Shown here: piece after piece, positions 8,209 to 17,243 of the stretch
How the letters are laid out: each line of letters begins with the position of its first letter
Numbering within the stretch: position 1 is the first letter of the stretch
Origin: Deltaproteobacteria bacterium
Lineage (GTDB): Bacteria > Desulfobacterota > Desulfarculia > Adiutricales > Adiutricaceae
Assembly (NCBI GenBank): GCA_031281735.1
Contig: JAITEZ010000414.1
Coordinates: 1-42,629 of the forward strand
Reading direction: 5' to 3'
Length of the DNA stretch: 42,629 bases
Made by a program: the position numbers and the translations under genes
Notes under the pieces: model-generated
What the model was told of the DNA's origin: nothing
Seen by the model: the letters and a program-made list of their open reading frames with translations, nothing else
Databases searched by the model: none

Positions 8209-9840
8209 TCAACTGCCTTCCCCCGTCCCCTCCCCTGGCGCCGGAGGGGGGGCCGCGGAGCCGTCCGCGCCCGGCGGGCGGCCTCCGGTGCCGCCGGCGC
8301 CCGCCACGCCCAGGGCCTGGCGGATCCCCAGGGCGATGCGGGGGGCGGCGGGCGAGAGGCTCGCCACGTAGGCCCTGCCCCGCTGGCCGGAGACGGCGGC
8401 AAGGGAGGGGTCCTGGACGAAGTGGGAGAGGACCGAGTGTATGCTCACGGGGAGGAGCATCTTGGCGGAGGCGCGCTCCATGAGGGCCCTCGCCTGCTCG
8501 TGGAAGCTCGCCATGTTGGAGCCGAAGAAGGAGGCGCGGCCCACCGCGGCGGGCTCCAGGGGGTTGTGCCCCTGGAGCCCGGAGACGAAGCTCCCGCCCA
8601 CGATGGCCAGATCGCACCTCTCGTAGAGGCGGAGAAGCGAGCCCACGGCCCCGAAGACGGCGAGATCGGGGAGTTCCGCCAGGGGGATCTCGGGGTCGGT
8701 GATGATTTCCGCCCCGAAGCCCTTCTTGCGGGCGAGGGCCAGCACCTCCCGCGCGCGGTTCGCGTGGCGGGGGACGATTATCATCTTGAAGGGGTTCCTG
8801 GGGAGGAGTGGCTTGGGAGGGGCGGCGGGATCGCCGGGGGCCTCGGGCGGGGCGGAGGCCCCCGTCCCCCCTGCGGGCCCGGCGTCAGCGGGGCCCTCCG
8901 CCGCCCCCGCCGGGGCAGGGCCCGGGCCGCCGGGGACCGCCTCCCTCCCGGCGGCATTCCCGCAAGCGGCATCCTCCGCGAAGTTCCTCCAGGCGTCGAT
9001 GGCCTCGGGCCCGATGGCGATGGCGTCGGAATCCGGCGGGAAGGGCAGGGGGTGATCCAGCGCCCGGCCCAGGAGGCATTTGAGAAGCTCGGAGAGGATT
9101 ATCTCCTCCTCGCCGGGGTGGGTGCTCCCCGCCACAAGGAGGAAGGGGGCCCTGCGGGCGATGGGGGGCGCGGGCGTATCCCGCCGGGCCCTGTCTATCA
9201 GCCCGTCGAACTTGGGGCTCCCCATCACCTCCACCCGGTCGGGGGTGACCCCCAGGGAGAGGAAGCGCTTGCGGTCGTCCTCGGAGATGACGAGGAGCCG
9301 CGCGAGGGAGTTCAGGGTCTGCCGGAAGAAGCTCCTGACCCAGCCGTAGCGGCGGGCCGTGCGCTCGGAGATGCGGCCCGCGGCCAGGACCACGGGCACG
9401 CGCCGCCGGGCGGCGGCGCGGATGAGCCCCGGCCAGATCTCGGTCTCGATCACCACCAGGGCGGACGGTTCGATGCGGTCGAGGCAGCGGCCGGAGGCGC
9501 CCCAGACGTCCAGGGGCGGAGCCATGAACTGCACGCCGTCCAGGCCGGCCAGGGATTTCTCGGCATGGGCCCGGCCGGCGGGGGTGCCCACCGACAGGAC
9601 GAAGCGCGAGTCAGGCTCCTGGGTGCGCCAGGCGCGGATGATGGCGCAGGCGCTCCCCGCCTCGCCCACGGAGGCGGCGTGGAGCCAGTAGGGCCTGCCG
9701 CCGCCGGCCGCGGGGTAGCCCAGCCGGTCGAGCCAGAAGCCGCCGCCCCTGCCCGAGAGCGAGGAGACGAAGAGGGCGGGCCCCGCCGCGATGCCGCCCA
9801 GGACCTGGTAGAGGCCGTGGAATAAGGCTAGTGGATCCAC
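8209..9840 (-). CDS. waaA: 3-deoxy-D-manno-octulosonic acid (Kdo) transferase
   Basis: Transfers Kdo from CMP-Kdo to lipid IVA at the inner face of the cytoplasmic membrane (GT30). 543 residues, about 110-120 longer than usual. The N-terminus holds a hydrophobic segment and then the family motif ASVGEAGSA with catalytic-type Glu60. VVIETEIWPGLI, ISERTARRYGW and VGGSFVSGLQGHNPLEPAA (donor-site region) are all recognisable. The excess length is an Ala/Gly/Pro-rich insertion at about 285-345, between the two Rossmann-like halves, and a low-complexity C-terminal tail. The GTG start overlaps the end of secB by 13 nt, implying translational coupling; no better start exists downstream before the hydrophobic segment. 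Confidence 0.9.
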   Translation of the reverse strand: MDPLALFHGLYQVLGGIAAGPALFVSSLSGRGGGFWLDRLGYPAAGGGRPYWLHAASVGEAGSACAIIRAWRTQEPDSRFVLSVGTPAGRAHAEKSLAGLDGVQFMAPPLDVWGASGRCLDRIEPSALVVIETEIWPGLIRAAARRRVPVVLAAGRISERTARRYGWVRSFFRQTLNSLARLLVISEDDRKRFLSLGVTPDRVEVMGSPKFDGLIDRARRDTPAPPIARRAPFLLVAGSTHPGEEEIILSELLKCLLGRALDHPLPFPPDSDAIAIGPEAIDAWRNFAEDAACGNAAGREAVPGGPGPAPAGAAEGPADAGPAGGTGASAPPEAPGDPAAPPKPLLPRNPFKMIIVPRHANRAREVLALARKKGFGAEIITDPEIPLAELPDLAVFGAVGSLLRLYERCDLAIVGGSFVSGLQGHNPLEPAAVGRASFFGSNMASFHEQARALMERASAKMLLPVSIHSVLSHFVQDPSLAAVSGQRGRAYVASLSPAAPRIALGIRQALGVAGAGGTGGRPPGADGSAAPPPAPGEGTGEGS

Positions 9841-10283
9841 TTGAGCACCGCCCCGCCGTCAGGGGCCCCGGGCCCCGCGCCGTCCCAGGGGCCCCGGTCG
9901 GCGGACATGTTGATCACGAGCGGCGGGAAGCCGCCCCGGCGGGTGGTCTCGGCCACGTATTCGCGCATGAAGGGGAATATCAGGCACGGGAAGGCCCGGT
10001 GGATGTAGAAGGGCCTCTCCTCCGGGGGCACGGGCCGGGACATGCTGAAGACGGCGCCGTATTCCACCTCCAGGCTGAAGGGCATGAGGGCGCCCTCCTC
10101 CGTCCGGAAGGCCTGGACGAAGCGCGCCGAGTCGCCCTGGGGCGAGAAGCCCCCGGTGTTGCGGATGGTGAGTGTGGCCGAGGCGATGCGGGAGCCGGGA
10201 TGGCCCTCCCAGGAGGGGTTGCGGCAGAAGCTGCACCTGAGGAGCTCCAGCCGCGTCATCTCGAAGGGCACGGGCTCGCTCAT
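9828..10283 (-). CDS. secB: SecB-like protein-export chaperone
   Basis: 151 residues, normal for SecB, a cytoplasmic tetrameric chaperone that keeps preproteins unfolded and hands them to SecA. Recognisable family features are FSLEVEYGAVF (beta strand of the substrate groove) and FPCLIFPFMREYVAETTRRGGFPPL near residues 99-123, which matches the conserved SecB helix-turn. The C-terminal tail after LVINM is atypical: Gly/Asp/Pro-rich, without the Lys/Zn-binding tail of E. coli SecB. Its ATG overlaps the rng stop as ATGA (4 nt) and its end overlaps waaA, so it is embedded in an operon. Identification rests on remembered family motifs. Confidence 0.8.
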   Translation of the reverse strand: MSEPVPFEMTRLELLRCSFCRNPSWEGHPGSRIASATLTIRNTGGFSPQGDSARFVQAFRTEEGALMPFSLEVEYGAVFSMSRPVPPEERPFYIHRAFPCLIFPFMREYVAETTRRGGFPPLVINMSADRGPWDGAGPGAPDGGAVLKWIH

Positions 10284-11971
10284 GCGCCGTCCCCCTTCGC
10301 GTCACGGGGCCCGGCGGGAGGCTCCGCCGCCGCGGGGGGGCGGGCGGGAGGGGGCGGGAAACCGGCGGGCCGGGGCGGGCCGGCCTCGATGGCGGCGGTC
10401 TCGGGGTGGAGGGTCGCGTCCGCCCTGACGGAGACGGGCATGCCGATCCGGCGCTCGAGATCCTCCAGGGCCGCGCGGCCCTCCCCCAGGAAATAGTCCC
10501 GGATGGAGGGGTGGATCCTGAGGGCCAGGGGCGCCCCCGGGCAGTCGGCGGCGGCGAGCTCCAGATCGCGCAGGGCCTGGTGGCAGACCGAGGTGCCGGA
10601 GAGCAGGTATCCCTGGCCCTGGCAGCGGCAGCAGGGCCCGCGCAGGAGGCTGTCGATGTTCTCGCGGTAGCGCTTGCGGGTCATCTCGATGATGCCCAGC
10701 TCGCTCATGGGGAGGATCTTGGCCACCCTGCGGTCGCGGCGCAGGGCCTCGCGGAGGGCGGCCGTCACGCGCTCGCGGCTCGCCTTGCGCTCCATGTCGA
10801 TGAAGTCTATGACGATGAGGCCGCCCGTGTTGCGGAGGCGCAGCTGGAAGGCTATCTCGCGCACGGCCTCCAGGTTGGTCTTGAGGATGGTCTCCTCCAG
10901 GCACCTCCTGCCCAGGTAGCGGCCGGTGTTCACGTCGATGACGGTGAGCGCCTCCGTAGAGTCGATCACTATGTAGCCGCCGCTCTTGAGCCAGACCTTG
11001 CGGGAGAGGGCCCGGGCCAGGTCCTGCTCCACGCTCCGGGCGTGGAAGAGGGGGGTGGGGTCGTCGTGGAGCTCCAGGGCCGGCGCTAGCTCCGGGGCGA
11101 AGGCCTCCAGGAACTCCCGGATGCGCCCGAGCTGCTGGTCGTCGTCCACGACGAGCCGCTCCGCGCTGCCGGTCAGGGTGTCGCGCACCGAGCGGAGCAC
11201 CAGATCCAGCTCCCTGTGGATGAGGGCGGGCGCGGCCCGCCCCTCGGCCTCCCGGAGGATCCGTTTCCAGAGGCGGATGAGGAAGTCAGCCTCGGACCGG
11301 ATCTCGGGGCCGGAGGCCCCTTCCGCGGCGGTGCGGGCTATGAGCCCCAGCCCGTCCCGAGCCGAGGCCTCCAGGAGCCCCCGCAGGCGCCCCCGCTCGG
11401 CCTCCGACTCTATGAGCCGCGAGACCCCCAGGTGGCTCCCCGAGGAAAGCAGGACGAGCCTCCTGCCGGGAAGCGAGACGAGGGTCGTGACCCGGGCGCC
11501 CTTCTGCCCCATGGGCTCCTTGGAGACCTGGACCAGGAGCTCCTGGCCCTCCGAGAGCAGTGTCTCGATGGGGGTCCGCGGCGCCTCGGCCGCCCCCGCC
11601 CCGTCTTCCAGTCCCTCGATCCCCTCGATGAGCCGCTCGAGGCCGTCCGCGTCGGGATCCCCGCCCTCGGCGCCGTCCGGACTGGCGTCCTCGCCCTCGA
11701 GCCCGGCGGGGCCGCCCAGGCTCCGAGAGAGGCCCCGGGCGCAGGGGGAGAGGTCGTCCACGTAGAGGAAGGCCGCCCGTTCCAGGCCTATGTCCACGAA
11801 GGCCGCCTGGAGCCCGGGGATGACCCGGGCCACCCGGCCCTTGTACACGGATCCCGAGAGCCCCCGGCCCTCGGTCGGCCTCTCGAGACGGAACTCCACC
11901 GTCTCGCCGTTCTCCAGGAGTGCGGTGCGGGTCTCGTAGGGCCGGTAGTTGATGAGAAGCTCCGAGGTCAT
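10280..11971 (-). CDS. rng: Ribonuclease E/G family endoribonuclease
   Basis: 563 residues, in the RNase G range, without the long C-terminal degradosome scaffold of RNase E. It cuts single-stranded AU-rich RNA and matures 16S rRNA 5' ends. An N-terminal S1 domain (GSVYKGRVARVIPGLQAAFVD) is interrupted by an acidic low-complexity insertion at about 77-136. The catalytic aspartates are Asp346 (VIDVNTG) and Asp389 (VIDFIDM). Their 43-residue spacing equals that of E. coli RNase E Asp303/Asp346. The Zn-link cysteines fall at 447 and 450 (CCRC), again offset by 43 from E. coli 404/407. The gene lies 49 nt after the radical-SAM gene and overlaps secB by 4 nt. Confidence 0.93.
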   Translation of the reverse strand: MTSELLINYRPYETRTALLENGETVEFRLERPTEGRGLSGSVYKGRVARVIPGLQAAFVDIGLERAAFLYVDDLSPCARGLSRSLGGPAGLEGEDASPDGAEGGDPDADGLERLIEGIEGLEDGAGAAEAPRTPIETLLSEGQELLVQVSKEPMGQKGARVTTLVSLPGRRLVLLSSGSHLGVSRLIESEAERGRLRGLLEASARDGLGLIARTAAEGASGPEIRSEADFLIRLWKRILREAEGRAAPALIHRELDLVLRSVRDTLTGSAERLVVDDDQQLGRIREFLEAFAPELAPALELHDDPTPLFHARSVEQDLARALSRKVWLKSGGYIVIDSTEALTVIDVNTGRYLGRRCLEETILKTNLEAVREIAFQLRLRNTGGLIVIDFIDMERKASRERVTAALREALRRDRRVAKILPMSELGIIEMTRKRYRENIDSLLRGPCCRCQGQGYLLSGTSVCHQALRDLELAAADCPGAPLALRIHPSIRDYFLGEGRAALEDLERRIGMPVSVRADATLHPETAAIEAGPPRPAGFPPPPARPPAAAEPPAGPRDAKGDGA

Positions 11972-12020
11972 GGGCTCTTGCGGACGCGAGGCCAGAAAGC
12001 CCGAGAGGTACGCGCGGCGG

Positions 12021-15000
12021 TCACCCGGTCAGCGTCCTGAGCTTGGAGAGCTCCAGGGGCTGGGAGGGGTCGAGGCCCCACAGGGCCCGCGCGCACTCGA
12101 GCGGCCGGGGTCCGCCCGTCTCGCGGAAGGCGATGGCCAGTGCCAGCCTCTCAGGAGAAAGGGCGCGGGCCCCGAGCACCCATTCCCCGAGCGCGAAGGA
12201 TCTGACCCGTCCTTTCCCGTCAGTATAACTCAGTCGGGCCTCAGGGAAAAGGGGAGGGTCCCTGAACACGGGGCCTGCGGCCGACACGAGCCATTCGGTC
12301 CCCTTGAGGGAGGGGGCGGGGAAGGCGAGCGGGAGGCGCGAGACCTCCAGCATCCTCAACCCGGCGGGAAGCTCGAGCCGCTTCCAGACCGTCTCCGGGG
12401 GGAGGCTCTCGGTCAGGCTGAAGACCATCACCTCGTCCTGGCTGGGGACCCCCAGGGGGAGGGCCGACAGGAAGGAGAGCCTGGGCGAGGGGTGGAAGCC
12501 GCGGGAGAGGGCGAGCCTGAGCCCCCCCCTCCGGAAGGCCCGCTTGAAAAGCTCCACCAGCTCCAGGTGCCCCAGGAAGACCGGCCGGCCGGTCGTCTCG
12601 AAGCGGGCCGCGTACCGGAACTCAGGGGGCGCCTCCCGGGCCGGGGGGCCCTTGCGCCTCCTGGCCCTGGGAGGGGCCGGGGCGCCTCCCGTGGCGGGGG
12701 CCGGGGGGACGGCGGCGGGAGACAGGGGGCGCGGGGCGGCCTCCCCTCCCGGGGATCCCGGGCCGCCGGCCTGCCGGGGATGGCCCTCGCCCCGGTCCCG
12801 GCCGACGGCCTCCCGCGGCTCGCCGCCTGCGGCCGGCGGCTCCTGCGCCCCCTCCCGGGCGGCGCCCTCGCTGGCCGGGCCCTCGGGGGCTGCCTCCCGC
12901 GCCTGACCCCCGGGGGACGCCCCGCCGTGTCTCCCGTCGGCGGGCCAGTCTCCCGTGAGCTCCACCCTCGCCCCGTCCGAGCAGGCCCCGCAGCCGAGGC
13001 ATCCCGCGTCGCGGCAGTCCGGAGTGGGGATGCCGGCGTACGCCCTCTCGCGCTCCCGGAGCAGGAAGGCCTTGTCGACGCCGTAGAAGAGGTGATCCCA
13101 GGGGAGGGGCGCCTCCGGGTCGCGGGGGGAGCGGAAGAAGCCCTCGTCGAAGCCCTCCGCCGCCAGGGCCGCCTCCCAGAGGGAGAGGTCGAAGAGGTCG
13201 TTCCAGGCCTCGAAGCGGGCGCCCGCCCGGAAGACACGGAGAAGGGCGCGGCCCGCGCGGCGGTCGCCCCGTGCCAGCAGGCTCTCGGCGAACGAGGCGC
13301 CGGGGTCCGCGTGCTTGACCGCGATGCCGTCCCGGCGCGAGGAGGCCTTGACGAGATCGATGCGGGAGCGGATCTCGGCCGGCGTCGAGCCCGGCTCCCA
13401 CTGGAAGGGGGTGTGGGCCTTGGGAGTGAAGTGGGCCAGGCCGACGTTCAGCCTGGCGCGGGTGGTTCTCTTGATCCTCCGGGCGAGCGCTCCGATGGCC
13501 TCGAGATCCTCCCCCGTCTCCGTGGGGAGCCCGCACATGAAGTACAGCTTCAGGGTCCGCCAGCCCAGGGAGAAGGCCGTCCCGGCCGCCGTGAGCAGAT
13601 CCTCCTCCGAGAGATCCTTGTTGATGACGGAGCGCAGGCGGGCGGTCGCGGCCTCCGGGGCCACGGTGAAGCCCGTCTTGCGGGCCCGCTGGATCTGGAG
13701 CGCCAGCTCGCGGGAGACGGAGCGCACGCGCAGCGAGGGGAGCGACAGGGACACTCCCGTCCCCCCGAAGCGGTCCATGAAGGAGCGCACCGCCCCGTCT
13801 ATCCCGGTGTGGTCGCCTGCGGAGAGCGAGAGGAAGGCCGCCTCGTCGTGGCCGGTGGAGGAGAGGTTGGCGGAGACGAGATCCAGGATCTCTGCCTCCC
13901 CCCGCTCCCGCACCGGGCGGTAGATGTAGCCCGCCTGGCAGAAGCGGCAGCCCCTGGAGCAGCCCCGGGATATCTCGACCGCCACCCGGTCGTGGACGGG
14001 CCGGATGAAGGGGACTATCTGCATGCGCGGGAAGTAGAGCCCGGAGAGGGAGGGCGCCGCCGTCCGGCGCGGGCGGGGGAGCGCCGGATCCAGCGGCTCG
14101 ATCCCCGCGAACCCGCCGGGGGGGCGCCGCCCGTCCACGTAAAGGGGACGGAAGAGCGAGGGCACGTAGACGCCGGGCCGCGCGGCGAGCCCGCGCAGGA
14201 TCTCCCGGCGGGGGAGCCCCCCGGCCCGCATCGCGGACAGGGCCTCCAGGACCTCCACCAGCCCTGGCTCCGCGTCCCCCAGGAGGAAGAAGTCGAAGAA
14301 GTCCGCCAGGGGCTCGGGGTTGGCGCAGCCGGGGCCTCCCGCGCACACCAGGGGGTCGCCCTCGGCCCTCTCGGAGGCCAGGAGCGGCACGCGGCCGAGG
14401 TCCAGCATGGCGAGGATGTTCGTGTAGCCCAGCTCGTACTGGAGGGAGAAGCCGACGAGATCGAAGTGCGCGAGGGGCCTGCGGGACTCCAGGGACGTGA
14501 GGGGGAGCCCCCTCGCCCTGAGCGCCCGCTCCATGTCCGGCCAGGTGGCGTAGACCCTCTCCGCCGAGAGGCCCGGCACGGAGTTCACCAGGGAGTAGAG
14601 GATCTTGTGCCCCAGGTGCGAGTGGGCTATCTCGTAGACGTCCGGGAAGGCCAGGGCCGTCCGGAAGAGCCGCCCCCGCCCGTCCGGGATCTCGTTGGGC
14701 TCGGCCCCGATCTCCCCGCCCAGGTAGCGGCCGGGGCGCTGGACCTCCCTGAGGAGGGATGTGTCGAAGGCCGCGGGGCGGCCGGGGCAGGCGGGGCGGC
14801 ACGGCCGCCCCGCCCCGTCCGGGCCGCCGTCCCCGGGCGGGAGGCCGCCCGCAGGCGCGCGGTCGGAGGCGTCCGGATCGCGGAGGGCCTTCCGGCCGTC
14901 CCCGTCCAGGGGGTCTATGTCGCCGGTGTCGGCGTGGCCGGCGGCGGCTGGGCCGTTCCGGGGGCCGTTGCCGGCCACGTCGGGGCCGCATGTCCCCTCA

Positions 15001-15029
15001 GGGTCGTTGGCGCAAGGCATCTGAGGCAT
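12021..15029 (-). CDS. Fused radical SAM protein (TIGR03960-type) with DUF2344 domain
   Basis: Up to 1002 residues. After a low-complexity N-terminus (about 1-88) comes a B12-binding-like domain. The radical-SAM core has the 4Fe-4S motif C357xxxC361xxC364 (GCSRGCRFCQAGYIYRP). A C-terminal DUF2344 domain (TIGR03936-like, about 803-1002) begins FRYAARFETTGRPVFLGHLE. The two halves are joined by a roughly 100-residue Ala/Gly/Pro/Glu-rich linker. In many bacteria these two domains are fused or adjacent and sit next to RNase G, as here; the substrate is unknown, and a link to RNA processing or modification is inference. The start is uncertain: homologues begin near TSLLREVQRPGRYLGGEIG, but no in-frame ATG or convincing GTG is nearer than 15020/15029. 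Confidence 0.88.
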   Translation of the reverse strand: MPQMPCANDPEGTCGPDVAGNGPRNGPAAAGHADTGDIDPLDGDGRKALRDPDASDRAPAGGLPPGDGGPDGAGRPCRPACPGRPAAFDTSLLREVQRPGRYLGGEIGAEPNEIPDGRGRLFRTALAFPDVYEIAHSHLGHKILYSLVNSVPGLSAERVYATWPDMERALRARGLPLTSLESRRPLAHFDLVGFSLQYELGYTNILAMLDLGRVPLLASERAEGDPLVCAGGPGCANPEPLADFFDFFLLGDAEPGLVEVLEALSAMRAGGLPRREILRGLAARPGVYVPSLFRPLYVDGRRPPGGFAGIEPLDPALPRPRRTAAPSLSGLYFPRMQIVPFIRPVHDRVAVEISRGCSRGCRFCQAGYIYRPVRERGEAEILDLVSANLSSTGHDEAAFLSLSAGDHTGIDGAVRSFMDRFGGTGVSLSLPSLRVRSVSRELALQIQRARKTGFTVAPEAATARLRSVINKDLSEEDLLTAAGTAFSLGWRTLKLYFMCGLPTETGEDLEAIGALARRIKRTTRARLNVGLAHFTPKAHTPFQWEPGSTPAEIRSRIDLVKASSRRDGIAVKHADPGASFAESLLARGDRRAGRALLRVFRAGARFEAWNDLFDLSLWEAALAAEGFDEGFFRSPRDPEAPLPWDHLFYGVDKAFLLRERERAYAGIPTPDCRDAGCLGCGACSDGARVELTGDWPADGRHGGASPGGQAREAAPEGPASEGAAREGAQEPPAAGGEPREAVGRDRGEGHPRQAGGPGSPGGEAAPRPLSPAAVPPAPATGGAPAPPRARRRKGPPAREAPPEFRYAARFETTGRPVFLGHLELVELFKRAFRRGGLRLALSRGFHPSPRLSFLSALPLGVPSQDEVMVFSLTESLPPETVWKRLELPAGLRMLEVSRLPLAFPAPSLKGTEWLVSAAGPVFRDPPLFPEARLSYTDGKGRVRSFALGEWVLGARALSPERLALAIAFRETGGPRPLECARALWGLDPSQPLELSKLRTLTG

Positions 15030-15060
15030 CCGTTGGCGCCGGGGCGCGCCCCGGCGGCGG

Positions 15061-15825
15061 CTATCGCCCGGCGGGCCCCGGGCTCCGGCGCGCCGCGAGG
15101 GCGGCGGCTATCTCCTCCAGGACGAGGGAGGCGGCCTTCCGGGGATCCACCGCGTCACGTATGGGGCGTCCCACCACCAGGAGATCCGCCCCGTCGGCGA
15201 TGGCCCGGGCGGGTGTGCCCACCCGCGTCTGGTCGTCGGCGGCCACCCGCGCCCAGGCGGGGCGAATGCCGGGGACAACGATGAGGGCCGCGGGGCCCGC
15301 TAGCGCCCGCAAGGCGGCCGTCTCCTCCGGGGAGCAGACGAGACCGTGGCAGGAGGATTCGAGGGCGCGCCGCGCGAGGAGGGCGGCCAGGGCGCCCGGG
15401 GCCCGGCAGGCGGGGGCGAGTTCTGGGAGCGCGGCGGGATCGAGGCTGGTCAGCACCGTCACGGCGAGGACCCTGGCGGCGCCGGCGCTGGCCGCCGCGG
15501 CCCTGAGCATCTCGGGGCCGCCCTGGCCGTGGACCGTCACCAGCCCCGCGCCGAGCGCGGCCGCCCGGCGCATGGCCCCGGCCACGGTGGCGGGGATGTC
15601 GTGGAGCTTGAGATCCAGGAAGATCCCGCAGTCCGGGGCCAGGTCGCGCACGCGCCCGACCGCCTCGGGGCCCAGCGCCACGAAGAGCTCCAGGCCTATC
15701 TTGAACCAGCCCGCGCTTCCCGAGAGCAGCTCCGTCAGGCGGAGCGCCCGGTCCAGATCGGGCACGTCCAGCGGGAAGGCCAGGCGGCCGCGGGGGTCGT
15801 CCGGCGCGAAGGTGGGGAAGGTCAA
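15061..15825 (-). CDS. pyrF: Orotidine 5'-phosphate decarboxylase
   Basis: Decarboxylates OMP to UMP, the last step of de novo pyrimidine synthesis, in the cytoplasm. 254 residues. The catalytic network is present: Asp20, Lys42 (WFKIGLELF) and the signature DLKLHDIPATV giving Asp71, Lys73 and Asp76. The phosphate-binding end VVPGIRP and VVGRPI..A is also intact. Translation probably begins at a TTG (15825), with GGAAAGG eight bases upstream; no ATG fits the N-terminus. It ends 31 nt before the radical-SAM start codon and follows the zinc-ribbon gene by 120 nt, consistent with one transcript. Confidence 0.93.
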   Translation of the reverse strand: MTFPTFAPDDPRGRLAFPLDVPDLDRALRLTELLSGSAGWFKIGLELFVALGPEAVGRVRDLAPDCGIFLDLKLHDIPATVAGAMRRAAALGAGLVTVHGQGGPEMLRAAAASAGAARVLAVTVLTSLDPAALPELAPACRAPGALAALLARRALESSCHGLVCSPEETAALRALAGPAALIVVPGIRPAWARVAADDQTRVGTPARAIADGADLLVVGRPIRDAVDPRKAASLVLEEIAAALAARRSPGPAGR

Positions 15826-15945
15826 GGGATGGCCTTTCCGGGCACCCGGCGGGCGGGGCCCTCGGAAGGGGAGGGCCTGCCTCGGCGCGGCCCGCCTCCG
15901 GGATCGGGCGGGGGGATCCGGCTGCCCTGGCGGCGGGAGGGCCTC

Positions 15946-16938
15946 TTACTCCTCGTCCAGCTCGTCCAGGAGGTCGGAGACGTCGGACATGTCCGTGCCA
16001 TCCACCGAGAGCCCCTCGTCGTCGTCAAGGGAGTCCAGGCCGTTCATGTCCGCGTCCCCGAACTCGGCCCCCCCGTCCGGGGCCTCCTCCAGGCTGTCCT
16101 GCGGCACCATGAAAGTCTCGGAGGCCTCCCTGGGCTTGGGACCCGACGGACGCGGGGCCGCCGCGAAGGGCTGGGCCTGGGGGGCCTCGCCTGCCCCCTC
16201 GTCGTCGATCACCTCCACGTCGAAGATGGTGTCGGGCTGGGGCTCGGGTTCCGGTGCCGCCCGGGGGGGCACGACGGTCGACCCCGGTGCCACAGCCACT
16301 TCCGCGTCCTCCAGAAGCTGGGAGACGTCCATCTGGCCGGTGTCGGTCGGCTGAAGGGAAGGCGGCACCATCTGCGGCGGCGGAGGCGGCGCCATCTGCG
16401 GGGGCGGAGGCGGCATCTGTGGTGGCGGAGGCGCCATCTGCGCGGGCGGCGGGGGAGGCATCTGCGCGGGCGGCGGCAGGGGCGGCGGCGGCGGCGCGGG
16501 GGGCCCCGGGGGTTCCGGGAAGGCGCCCAGGTTGCCCATGCCGAAGGCGGGGGCGGGCGGCGGCGGTCCCGGCGGCTCGGGGAAGGAGCCCATGCCGAAG
16601 GCGGGGGCGGGTTGCGCCCCCAGGCCGGGGGTGTAGGACGGGACCCCGTCCGCCTGGGGGGCGGGGAAGGAGTCCGGAGGCGGGCCGGCCTGGGGAAGGT
16701 CGGGGAAGCCCAGCGTCTCCGGGGGTTGCCCGAAACCGCCGGGGTCGGTGCCCGGGAAGCCCTCACTCCCGGAGGTTTCCGGGGGTGCCTCGCCCGAGAG
16801 TATCGCGAAGAAGTTGACGTTCCCCGGGACGGGTTCCGTCAGGAAGAGGAGCCGCCGCAACGGGTTCAGGTCCTTGCGGCACTTGGGGCAGTTGCTGTTG
16901 TGGTCGAAGCTGTTGTAGCCGCACTTGGGACAGAGCAT
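15946..16938 (-). CDS. Zinc-ribbon, proline-rich, acidic-tail protein of unknown function
   Basis: 330 residues from the ATG at 16938. An N-terminal zinc ribbon uses Cys3, Cys6, Cys17 and Cys20 (CPKCG...CPKC). A long Pro/Gly/Ala-rich region follows, with imperfect tandem PPPPxQM-like repeats at about 175-215. The second half is acidic and ends in SDLLDELDEE. No enzyme domain or membrane segment is visible; most of it should be disordered. It is the first gene of the minus-strand operon with pyrF and rng. Zinc-ribbon/disordered proteins of this layout are common in Deltaproteobacteria, often uncharacterised. A binding or scaffold role is only a guess. Confidence 0.8.
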   Translation of the reverse strand: MLCPKCGYNSFDHNSNCPKCRKDLNPLRRLLFLTEPVPGNVNFFAILSGEAPPETSGSEGFPGTDPGGFGQPPETLGFPDLPQAGPPPDSFPAPQADGVPSYTPGLGAQPAPAFGMGSFPEPPGPPPPAPAFGMGNLGAFPEPPGPPAPPPPPLPPPAQMPPPPPAQMAPPPPQMPPPPPQMAPPPPPQMVPPSLQPTDTGQMDVSQLLEDAEVAVAPGSTVVPPRAAPEPEPQPDTIFDVEVIDDEGAGEAPQAQPFAAAPRPSGPKPREASETFMVPQDSLEEAPDGGAEFGDADMNGLDSLDDDEGLSVDGTDMSDVSDLLDELDEE

Positions 16939-17214
16939 GTGCGCCTCCGCGGGGCGTTCGGGCGGGAGCCCGTCTCCTGCCGTCGCTCCAGGATGACGGA
17001 GCCCCGCAGGCATCCGCGCGGGACGCCTTCCGGCGGGGACGCCTCCCCGGGGCCCTCCGCCGGGAGGCGCCGAGGTGGACCACCCCTCAGCGGGGAAGAC
17101 GTCACGGGACGGGCTCGGGTTCTCAGGCCGTTCGGGCGGCCCGGCGGCGCCGGTTTCGGCGGACGGGGCCCGGGCGGCGCGGACAGAGGATCCGCGCCTT
17201 CCGGCGGAACAAGG

Positions 17215-17243
17215 ATTATAGCTCAGGAGACGATGAAAGGGAA
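17215..17243 (-). promoter_or_regulatory. Candidate sigma-70 promoter for the eight-gene operon
   Basis: Read on the minus strand, a perfect TATAAT (-10) is preceded by a 17-nt spacer and a poor -35 (TTCCCT). It points at the zinc-ribbon gene, whose ATG is about 277 nt downstream. It is the only consensus -10 I noticed between that gene and the adjoining gene-free DNA. Confidence 0.4.

Noticed and set aside
12622-14991. 789-residue minus-strand frame overlapping the radical-SAM gene
   Set aside because: Shadow frame; the overlapping frame has the CxxxCxxC motif and recognisable domains.
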